Below are positions 7,458-13,857 of a DNA stretch of 24,591 nucleotides, piece by piece (position 1 is the stretch's first letter; each line of letters starts with the position of its first letter). The stretch is from positions 1 through 24,591 of the forward strand of contig DASXTB010000246.1 in assembly GCA_036505615.1 (NCBI GenBank). The letters run 5' to 3'. The notes under the pieces are model-generated. The model was not told where the DNA came from and searched no databases. It saw only the letters and a program-made list of their open reading frames with translations. This DNA comes from DASXTB01 sp036505615 (GTDB taxonomy: Bacteria > Acidobacteriota > UBA6911 > JACQSX01). Both the position numbers and the translations under genes were made by a program.

Positions 7458-8447
7458 TTATTTCAAGTACTTTTCAAACGGCGGGTGCAATAGCTCGTGA
7501 GATCTAGGCTCATCCATGTTCTCCGGGGTGATCAGATACACGCCGGTGTCAATTCGTTTCTCAACTTTCCTTCCCTGGAGATGGCTTACCATAGTTTTCA
7601 CGCCCATGTAGCCCATGTTGATCGGGTCTTGCAAGACCAGCCCTTGCAACTGCTTGTTCTTCATCGCATCGATGAACGACTGGCTCGAGTCAAAACCGAT
7701 AAAGACAACCTTTCCCAATTTGTTGACATCCTGCAGCGCAAGCATCATTCCCGCCGTTGATGATTCGTTGGGAGTGAAAACGCCCTGGATCTGGTTGGCA
7801 AAACGGTTCAACAGGTTCTGCGACGCCCGGTACGCAGTCTCGCGAGTGGGACCGGCATACTGATCTGCCGAAATCACGCCCACTGCAGGGGACTTGGATT
7901 TGAGCTCCTGCAAGAATCCGGCTTCTCGTTGCTCAGTGCTGGCAGAGCCTTCCTGGTAGCGCAACAGCAGCACTTTGCCTTTCCCTCCCAGAAGCTCGCC
8001 GAGACGATCTGCGGCCAGAACGCCGCCCTTGAAGTTATCGGTGGCGACGAAGCTGACGATATTCTCCGACTCCAGTCCGGAATCAAAAATGACAGTTGGG
8101 ATCCCTGCTCGAGTCGCTTCTTCCACCGGACGGACCAGCGCGCGGCTGTCGAGTGGAGCCAACACAATTCCGTTGATATTTTGGCTCAGGAAACCCTCCA
8201 CCACCTGGATTTGCTGCTCGCGATCATCCTCGCGCAGAGGGCCTTTCCAATTAATCGAGACCTCGATACCCTCAATTGCAAATTCCTGTGAGGCCTTCAC
8301 GGCGCCGGCATGGATGCTCTTCCAAAATTCGTGCGTGGTTCCCTTGGGGATGACCGCGATGTTGAAGTTCTTGATTTTCTGTACCGGTTTGGAGCAGGTG
8401 ATAAGAATTACGCCGCCAAGTAAAAGAAGGATGATGAGTTTCTTCAT
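7458..8447 (-). CDS. Sugar ABC transporter substrate-binding lipoprotein
   Basis: A 329-residue periplasmic binding protein of the RbsB/Peripla_BP_4 type that captures the ligand for the downstream ATPase and permease. The N-terminus is a short lipoprotein signal with Cys18 (ILITC). Thr at the -1 position is unusual, since Gly, Ala or Ser is normal there. The mature part opens with NIAVIPKGTTHEFWKSI, followed by GIVLAPLDSRALVRPVEEA, GIPTVIFDSGL, a YQEGSASTEQREAGF segment and GVFTPNESSTAGM, all characteristic of the family. It is the first gene of the transporter set. No Shine-Dalgarno site precedes the ATG; TAAGTT is exactly 7 nt upstream. The ligand is unknown; linkage to agmatine genes is suggestive but ribose-type transporters usually carry sugars. 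Confidence 0.94.
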   Translation of the reverse strand: MKKLIILLLLGGVILITCSKPVQKIKNFNIAVIPKGTTHEFWKSIHAGAVKASQEFAIEGIEVSINWKGPLREDDREQQIQVVEGFLSQNINGIVLAPLDSRALVRPVEEATRAGIPTVIFDSGLESENIVSFVATDNFKGGVLAADRLGELLGGKGKVLLLRYQEGSASTEQREAGFLQELKSKSPAVGVISADQYAGPTRETAYRASQNLLNRFANQIQGVFTPNESSTAGMMLALQDVNKLGKVVFIGFDSSQSFIDAMKNKQLQGLVLQDPINMGYMGVKTMVSHLQGRKVEKRIDTGVYLITPENMDEPRSHELLHPPFEKYLK

Positions 8448-8454
8448 GGGGGGA

Positions 8455-8460
8455 AACTTA
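8455..8460 (-). promoter_or_regulatory. -10 hexamer 7 nt before the binding-protein start (leaderless candidate)
   Basis: TAAGTT on the minus strand is separated from the ATG at 8447 by TCCCCCC, which cannot act as a Shine-Dalgarno site. A second possible box, TATGAT, overlaps it slightly upstream (8461-8466). Confidence 0.4.
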
Positions 8461-8484
8461 TCATATTTCTAAATCACGCCGGGT

Positions 8485-8563
8485 TGTAGGGGCGGTTCGT
8501 GAACCGCCCGTCGGAGCATTCCGAAGTGGTTGTAAGACGGGCGGCTCGCGAGCCGCCCCTACA
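8485..8563. repeat. REPIN-like element, two 28-nt palindromic arms
   Basis: The arms 8485-8512 and 8536-8563 are reverse complements with 3 mismatches around a 23-nt spacer. Each arm is itself a palindrome (GGGGCGGTTCGTGAACCGCCC type, compensating changes giving GGCTCGCGAGCC in the other). It lies upstream of the binding-protein gene. I see no gene in the rest of the 8448-8711 gap. Confidence 0.88.
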
Positions 8564-8711
8564 GATGGCAATGAATTTGGGCAACCCTCTTCTCGGGAGG
8601 CCCTACCCGATGGCAGCTCTTCGGGGCTCCCCGCCTTCCGGCCATTTCACACTATTTAGCTATCCAAGATTAATTAGGGGGTCTGTCCCTGTATCTGCCC
8701 ATAGGCCCTTA

Positions 8712-9197
8712 TTAACTCTGGCTGTCTGCCGACGGTCCGTAGATTGCGGGGACCTTACCGCCCATGGGTCGAAGATATGTGGAGAGCTGACCTCGATGGT
8801 GGATTAAATCGAGCAGAAAACCCCACGCCATCTTGCCTCGAGGCACGGTCCAGGGCTGACCGGCGCCGGTAAGCACGGAGTCGGCCTCCCACTGGGCATC
8901 ATCCATCTTGGTGGCCAGGTCTTTTAAAGCAGTGGCTCCCTTTTTAAAAGCGGCGGCAGCGGCCGAACCACTGGAAAAAGATTTTTTGGGCCAGTCGCTA
9001 AAATCGTACTTGCCCGTTTTCAAGATCTCTTTCAAAACAACCGGCTCCACGGCGATCAAAGTGGCCAGTTCTAAAGCAGTGCGTGACTTCTTATCCGGAC
9101 GGTATTTTAGGTTGCGCTTGGGGATGGCTTTAAGCACCTTCTCAAAGCGCGGCATCTCATCGACCCAGGTCTCAACGAATAATTGTTTGGTGTCCAT
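8712..9197 (-). CDS. DinB/YfiT-like four-helix protein
   Basis: A 161-residue protein (from ATG 9197) resembling the DinB_2 superfamily of small, usually metal-binding four-helix proteins involved in thiol or stress chemistry. The C-terminal DLIHHRGQLSTYLRPMGG followed by VPAIYGPSAD is highly characteristic. The normal first metal ligand, a His in the helix-2 motif (WHI-like), seems to be absent, because the equivalent stretch reads LATLIAVEP. Metal binding may therefore be lost or altered. The frame is open to 9329, but the upstream residues lack family character. ATG 9203 is also possible, but 9197 has TATTTT exactly 7 nt upstream. The exact function is not known. Confidence 0.82.
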   Translation of the reverse strand: MDTKQLFVETWVDEMPRFEKVLKAIPKRNLKYRPDKKSRTALELATLIAVEPVVLKEILKTGKYDFSDWPKKSFSSGSAAAAAFKKGATALKDLATKMDDAQWEADSVLTGAGQPWTVPRGKMAWGFLLDLIHHRGQLSTYLRPMGGKVPAIYGPSADSQS

Positions 9198-9204
9198 ACC
9201 CATT

Positions 9205-9210
9205 AAAATA
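9205..9210 (-). promoter_or_regulatory. -10 hexamer 7 nt before the DinB-like start (leaderless candidate)
   Basis: TATTTT on the minus strand lies 7 nt before ATG 9197, within the AT-rich run GATATATTTTAATGGGT. No Shine-Dalgarno site is present. This favours 9197 over the ATG at 9203, which would be only 1 nt from the box. Confidence 0.4.
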
Positions 9211-9333
9211 TATCGTCCGCAAAATTTTGCAACAGAATCCTGAGCTTGTCTCTTGTGGCGAAAGTCTACTCTCAAAGACAAAGAACACACATGGAGCGGA
9301 TGTGCAGCCTGCCTCTCGCGGCGAGGCAAGGAG

Positions 9334-9469
9334 AGTGTCTCAAAACTTATGAACCACTGGGGACACGGGCGACACGGGGAATTTGATAATTCTTTTATTC
9401 ACAAGATTTTGGCGGTATCAACTGACCTTCTTGTGCCCCGTGTTCCCAGTGTTCCCCGTGGTTTCATCG
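9334..9469. repeat. Inverted repeat with 9-nt-period arms, family A copy 2
   Basis: The left arm (9334-9380) repeats the outer motif TGTCTCAAAAC and three 9-nt units seen in the copy at 2890-3046. The right arm (9436-9468) contains 33 nt identical to 2997-3029. The right outer motif is degraded. The stop codon and last 24 codons of the FAD oxidoreductase gene lie inside this element. Confidence 0.88.
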
Positions 9470-11072
9470 TTTTTCTCGGCGGTGGATTTTCGGTCTTAAT
9501 TGATCCTGCAACCCACTCCATGATTGCTCCCTGCGCGCGCAGCTTTTCCGTTAGTTCTCTTGTATCGACGTCGTGCAAGGCTGTCTTGCCGTCGATTGCC
9601 ATCTTGGCCGCTACTCCTGCGGCATGACCCATAATCATGTACACCGGCTCCATGCGGAGCGTCGAGTATGCGACGTGGCTGGCTGAGACACACACGGGGA
9701 CCAGAAGGTTTGTCGCCTGCTGGCGCTTGGGCAACAGAATCCGATAAGGAATCTGGTAAGGAGTTACCGGGACTTGCATGTCGCCCTCATTTTCCACGGC
9801 GCCATCGGACGTGGGAACCCTTTGCACGTTGTGGGAATCACTGTTGTATGAACCCATTCCAATGACGTCTTCCTTGGTCAGGTGGGACTGGATGTCCTTC
9901 TGCGTCATGATGTAGGTACCGACCATCCGGCGCGCCTCGCGTACATAAAGCTGGTGGGGCCAATGATCCGTGTCAAGAAACTCGTCTTTAGCGAGGCCCC
10001 ATCGGTTCACCTCGTCCTGGAGCGCCGCCGGCACGCGCGCATCGTGAGCCAGGAAATAGAAAAAGCCGGCGACGTAATCCATGTGGTCCTGCCAGATCTC
10101 TCCCCGCCGGGCGTAACTTGCCTTCGGGTATTCCCAGTTCTTGCCGATGTAGTCGGTGGAGAAAGCGCCGTTGTTATTAACGTCGGTTTTATGGTTCGGT
10201 ATCGGCAGCGGAGACATTATTTCGTTCATGTGCGGGGCGCGCCCGTTCTTATCAGTGAATGCCTTCAGCAGCCGGGCGAGCAATTCGAATCTGCCGGGAC
10301 TGTAGTTCTTGGGTTTCGGATAGGGAAGCTGATTGTCCTTTTGGTCGGTGAGGCACATGCGGAAGTTGTAAGCCTGCACTTTCCTGTCTGCTTCTCCCGC
10401 AGTGCCTCTGGGCCCGGCATATACTTCAGGCAGCAATTTCTGTTGTTCGTTAAACGGTGAGATTCGGACCGTGAATTGATGGAATGGCGTTCGTTCTCTG
10501 ACTCCTGCCAGCGACTCGCTGTATTGAGCCACCGCTTCGCGACCCCAGGTGTATGAGACTCTTGCCTGGGCCATCAGGTCCCCCTCATAGGTACAGTCGG
10601 CGAAGATGGGTGCCCTGAATGTAGCGCCGTTCTCCATGAGAATTTCGACAATCTGGCCGCGCTGGTTTCGCACTCCGTTTTTTTCTCGCAGGCGATGACG
10701 GTGGAAAATCTTTATCCCTGCCTCCCTCGCCATTTCGTTGAAGACATTTTCAGCGACATGGGGCTCAAAGAACCAGCCAACGTCCGAGCCGTAATGACGT
10801 CCCACTCGCTTGAAGAACTCCAACGAAATTCCGCCGATAGTATCTTTCTTTCCATAATCTGTTCTGCCCAGACCTCCGGACACCATTCCGCCCAGGTGGT
10901 CGCGCGGCTCGAGCAGCGCGACCAGCGCGCCTTCTCGTGCAGCTGCGACCGCTGTTATCACTCCACCCGCCGTTCCGCCGTAGACAACCAGGTCGAATTG
11001 GTAGGGCTGTGAGCTGGCCGAAGTTAGAAGGAAGGAAATCAACGACACCGTTATGGTTGTGCGGGTTGGCAT
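9399..11072 (-). CDS. Secreted FAD-dependent oxidoreductase with a repeat-encoded C-terminal tail
   Basis: A 557-residue flavoprotein of the FAD_oxidored (PF12831-like) type. Such proteins are common in acidobacteria, planctomycetes and Bacteroidetes, often near glycan or sugar catabolism genes; the substrate is unknown. Residues 1-22 form a signal peptide (TTITVSLISFLLTSASSQ), so it is probably exported. The dinucleotide-binding motif follows (DLVVYGGTAGGV, 27-38), then LLEPRDHLGGMVSGGLG, and ADCTYEGDLMAQA. A late FAD-binding segment reads PVCVSASHVAYSTLRMEP, with MGHAAGVAA after it. Residues 534-557 (PRGTLGTRGT-type) are translated from the family A repeat at 9334-9469, so the native end probably lay near residue 533 or a little beyond. 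The ATG at 11072 has only a weak purine-rich leader. Confidence 0.9.
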   Translation of the reverse strand: MPTRTTITVSLISFLLTSASSQPYQFDLVVYGGTAGGVITAVAAAREGALVALLEPRDHLGGMVSGGLGRTDYGKKDTIGGISLEFFKRVGRHYGSDVGWFFEPHVAENVFNEMAREAGIKIFHRHRLREKNGVRNQRGQIVEILMENGATFRAPIFADCTYEGDLMAQARVSYTWGREAVAQYSESLAGVRERTPFHQFTVRISPFNEQQKLLPEVYAGPRGTAGEADRKVQAYNFRMCLTDQKDNQLPYPKPKNYSPGRFELLARLLKAFTDKNGRAPHMNEIMSPLPIPNHKTDVNNNGAFSTDYIGKNWEYPKASYARRGEIWQDHMDYVAGFFYFLAHDARVPAALQDEVNRWGLAKDEFLDTDHWPHQLYVREARRMVGTYIMTQKDIQSHLTKEDVIGMGSYNSDSHNVQRVPTSDGAVENEGDMQVPVTPYQIPYRILLPKRQQATNLLVPVCVSASHVAYSTLRMEPVYMIMGHAAGVAAKMAIDGKTALHDVDTRELTEKLRAQGAIMEWVAGSIKTENPPPRKTMKPRGTLGTRGTRRSVDTAKIL

Positions 11073-11123
11073 TTTTTCTCTGTTCGCGAAAAAGATCTTC
11101 GCATATTTCAGGGAATTACTGTT

Positions 11124-11543
11124 ATGTCAGATATGAACCACGGGGAACACTGGGGACACGGGGATTTGAAAGAAGCTAGCGAAGCTCTGATCAGCACCGT
11201 CCTGGACGCTGTCACCAATGTGCACAAGGCATTAGGACCAGGCCTGCTTGAGTCCGTATATGAAAGGGCGGTGATTGTCGAGCTAGCATTGCTCGGCATC
11301 CCGGCACAGTCCCAAGTACCAATTCTTGTACGATATCGTGGACACGAGCTAGGCCTTGGGTTTCGTGCGGACATTCTTGTAGCGGATAGCCTGCTGCTAG
11401 AACTCAAATGTGTCGAGCAAATACAGCCAATCCATTTGTCTCAGGTTATTACCTATCTGAAGTTGCTCCGGGTCAAGCGCGGGTTCTTGATTAACTTCAA
11501 CAAACGGCTGATTAAGGAAGGGATCAAACGGGTTTCGATCTGA
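11124..11543 (+). CDS. GxxExxY family protein (PD-(D/E)XK nuclease-like)
   Basis: A 139-residue member of the GxxExxY family (PF13366/TIGR04256 as I recall the names), related to PD-(D/E)XK nucleases; no biological role is firmly known. The name-giving motif is GLLESVY, Gly40-Glu43-Tyr46. The nuclease-like core is RADILV (Asp83) and LLELK (Glu93, Lys95), followed by PIHLSQVITYLKLL and GFLINFN, typical of the family. Residues 5-14 (NHGEHWGHGD) are encoded by 9-nt-period repeat DNA identical to that at 2913-2939. The matching reverse arm lies 84 nt past the stop, so the gene is enclosed by inverted repeats. Starts at 11124 or 11133 are both possible. It is divergent from the FAD oxidoreductase, 51 bp away. 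Confidence 0.92.
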   Translation: MSDMNHGEHWGHGDLKEASEALISTVLDAVTNVHKALGPGLLESVYERAVIVELALLGIPAQSQVPILVRYRGHELGLGFRADILVADSLLLELKCVEQIQPIHLSQVITYLKLLRVKRGFLINFNKRLIKEGIKRVSI

Positions 11544-11660
11544 GTGAGAGGCCGGTTCACGGGCGGAGAAAGCGAGACAATGATGCCACGTAAGAATGGC
11601 AATGATTTTGAGGCGGCAGTTACCTGTTTCCCCGTGTTCCCCGTGTCCCCCGTGGTTCAA
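11135..11660. mobile_element. Candidate GxxExxY-carrying mobile element, family A copy 3
   Basis: Inverted arms at 11135-11164 and 11627-11660 (27 of 30 paired positions match) consist of three 9-nt units each and enclose essentially only the GxxExxY gene. The 27 nt at 11138-11164 are identical to 2913-2939. Two shorter, gene-less copies lie at 2890-3046 and 9334-9469. The arrangement resembles an autonomous element with non-autonomous derivatives. Mobility is inferred: no transposase and no clear target-site duplication can be seen. Confidence 0.6.
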
Positions 11661-11720
11661 TTTTCCTGCACTCTTCCTCCTCGAGGATTAAAATGAGACA
11701 ATCCGCACAGGGAGCTCGAG

Positions 11721-13373
11721 GTGGAAATCATCCCATCCAAAAAAATCTATCCCGTTATCGTTATCGGTAGCGGTGCGGCTGGAGGCATGGCGGCTTGGAA
11801 TCTGACGCAAAAAGGAATTCCTGTGCTGCTGCTGGACGCGGGAGATAAATTTAATCGCGACGAATTCTGGACGCACGTGCAACCGTGGGAGTGGTATCAG
11901 CGATTTGCGCGCGGCGAGCGGCCACCGCAGTTTTTTCTCGACACCAAAGAACAGCCGTACCTGACTCCTCCGGACAAACCGTTTCAGTTGATTCGTGTCT
12001 GGGGCCATGGCGGAAAGACGAATGTGTGGGGGCGTGTGAGCCTGCGTTATTCAGACCTGGATTTTAAAAGCGCCGAGAAGGATGGTTGGGAAATCCCCTG
12101 GCCAATCTGTTACAAGGATGTCGCTCCTTACTACGACAAAGTTGAACAACTGATTGGGGTCTGCGGCGGCGACGATGACTCGGATGTGTTGCCCGGGAGC
12201 AAATTTCTGCAGCCGCCTCCGCATCCTCGGTGCGGCGAGCAGTTACTGAAGAAAGCAGCCGCAAAAGTGGGAATTCCCATGGTCGCCGGCAGGCGAGCCA
12301 ATATGACGCGTCCGACGCGAGGATTTCCGGCCTGCCACTACTGCGGCAACTGCGGCCGCGGCTGCGATACCGCGTCCTTTTTCTGCTCGGCGGATCATCT
12401 TTTGCCATTCGCATTGCAGACAGGAAAGCTGGAGATCCGTTCCAATGCAGTTGTCGCCCGCATCCTGGTCGACGAGCGCGGCCTTGCCAGCGGCGTTCAG
12501 TATTTCGATCGCAAGAGTGGAGAGGAACACCGTGTTTACGGGAAAGTAGTCGTGCTAGGCGCAAGCTGCGTTGATTCCACCCGCATTTTGCTGAATTCCA
12601 AATCGGATCGATACCCAAACGGAATCGGGAACAGCTCAGACGTGATTGGACGTTACCTGTGCGAGCAAATTCGCATTAATGTGAGCGGCTTCCTGCCTCA
12701 GCTTTTTAACGGCCCGTGGCAAAACGACCGTGGAATCGGCGGAGAGCATATCTACATGCCTCGCTTCAATCACCGTTCCGGCTTCAAAAGAGACTATATC
12801 CGGGGCTTCGGCGCCCAGTTCTGGAATACCGGCTGCAGCGCCGAGGGCGTCGACCACTACGCCCGCAGCATAGCTGGGTTCGGCTCATCACTTAAAAAGG
12901 AAATCCGGCGAAAGTATCCGGCGTGGTTCGAGATTCATCCGTTTGGAGAGACTTTGGCTTATGCGCACAACCGAATCACGGTGGATGAGAAAAATGGAGA
13001 CCGTTATGGCGTGCCGCTGCTGAAGATCGATTATCACATTGGCGAAAACGAGCGGAAGATGGCCGAGCACATGTATGACACAATCGAAGAGATATGCAAG
13101 GCGGCCGGAGCCGAGCTTTATCATTTCAAGCGCGGAGAGCCGGACAAGAATGGATCGGCCATCCACGAGCATGCCACCTGCCGCATGGGCGACGACCCGA
13201 AGCGATCCGCCCTCAACAAGTTCAACCAGATGCACGAGGTGAGGAATCTTTTCGTAGCGGATGGATCCGCCTTCACCACGGCAAGCGAGAAAAATCCAAC
13301 GCTAACGATCCTCGCTCTTTCCTGGCGGGCCACGGATTATTTGGCAGAGGAGATAAGGAAGGGAAATTTGTAG
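11721..13373 (+). CDS. GMC family oxidoreductase with a CxxCxxCxxxC motif
   Basis: A 550-residue FAD-dependent dehydrogenase of the glucose-methanol-choline superfamily, probably oxidising a sugar or alcohol. The FAD motif is VIVIGSGAAGG (GxGxxG at 16-21), followed by GGKTNVWG (97-104). The active-site region has HATCRMG (His484) and Asn525 in KNPTLTI, the expected catalytic pair. Cys205, 208, 211 and 215 form CxxCxxCxxxC, with Cys222 nearby. This spacing is like a [4Fe-4S] ferredoxin motif, and related FAD sugar dehydrogenases have an Fe-S cluster, so an electron-transfer cluster is plausible. The start is GTG 11721, with AGGGAG 6 nt upstream (11709-11714). No signal peptide is seen, and no small partner subunit is encoded next to it. 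It is convergent with the TPR gene at 13858. Confidence 0.93.
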   Translation: MEIIPSKKIYPVIVIGSGAAGGMAAWNLTQKGIPVLLLDAGDKFNRDEFWTHVQPWEWYQRFARGERPPQFFLDTKEQPYLTPPDKPFQLIRVWGHGGKTNVWGRVSLRYSDLDFKSAEKDGWEIPWPICYKDVAPYYDKVEQLIGVCGGDDDSDVLPGSKFLQPPPHPRCGEQLLKKAAAKVGIPMVAGRRANMTRPTRGFPACHYCGNCGRGCDTASFFCSADHLLPFALQTGKLEIRSNAVVARILVDERGLASGVQYFDRKSGEEHRVYGKVVVLGASCVDSTRILLNSKSDRYPNGIGNSSDVIGRYLCEQIRINVSGFLPQLFNGPWQNDRGIGGEHIYMPRFNHRSGFKRDYIRGFGAQFWNTGCSAEGVDHYARSIAGFGSSLKKEIRRKYPAWFEIHPFGETLAYAHNRITVDEKNGDRYGVPLLKIDYHIGENERKMAEHMYDTIEEICKAAGAELYHFKRGEPDKNGSAIHEHATCRMGDDPKRSALNKFNQMHEVRNLFVADGSAFTTASEKNPTLTILALSWRATDYLAEEIRKGNL

Positions 13374-13375
13374 CA

Positions 13376-13435
13376 TTGCGGATTTCGGAATTGCGGATTT
13401 CTTCGAGTGTGGAGTGCGGAATGCGGAATGCTGGA
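13376..13435. repeat. Short degenerate direct repeats after the GMC oxidoreductase gene
   Basis: Units such as GCGGATTT, CGGAATT and GCGGAATGC recur several times right after the stop codon. They resemble one arm of the inverted microrepeat elements elsewhere in the window, but I find no reverse-complement partner nearby. The following stretch, 13436-13595, shows no gene or repeat that I can identify. Confidence 0.55.
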
Positions 13436-13599
13436 AAAAATCTTGGCCCTACCAGACCGTCTCAAGTAAGCCGGAGCCGACGATAACGGAATCACGTGTA
13501 ATCAATGGCATTGCCATCCGAATCGCAGTGCCACCAATTAAACAATCGTAGGGATACAAAGTAAATAAGCCTTCTTAGAATCTAATCGAGTGTTTAACG

Positions 13600-13856
13600 C
13601 AGGCAGCAGACGGCAGACGGCAGGCAGCAGGTAGCAGGCGGCAGGAGGCGGGCGGCAGGACGCGGGAAAAACGTCATTCGTCATTTGCCATTCGCGGACA
13701 CGAATATGGTCGTGACGGACCTACTCAAGTTCATCCCTACGCTCGCTCGCGTTCGGTTTGATGAATGACGAATAACGAATGACCAATGACGAATGACTTT
13801 TTTCCTACCTCCTGCCTCCCGCCGTCTGCTGTCTGCCGTCCGCCTCCTGCCTCCTG
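13600..13856. repeat. Two nested inverted microrepeats
   Basis: The outer arms use 7-nt units (GGCAGAC, GGCAGGC, GCAGGTA) at 13600-13665 and the complementary CTGCCTC/CTGCCGT units at 13803-13856. The inner arms use GTCATTC/GTCATTT units at 13672-13694 and GAATGAC/GAATAAC units at 13762-13797. A unique core of about 67 nt lies between. The element abuts the stop codon of the TPR gene at 13858 and dominates the convergent 484-bp gap. It may pair strongly in RNA, but there is no T-tract that would make it a classic terminator. Confidence 0.9.
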
Positions 13857-13857
13857 G

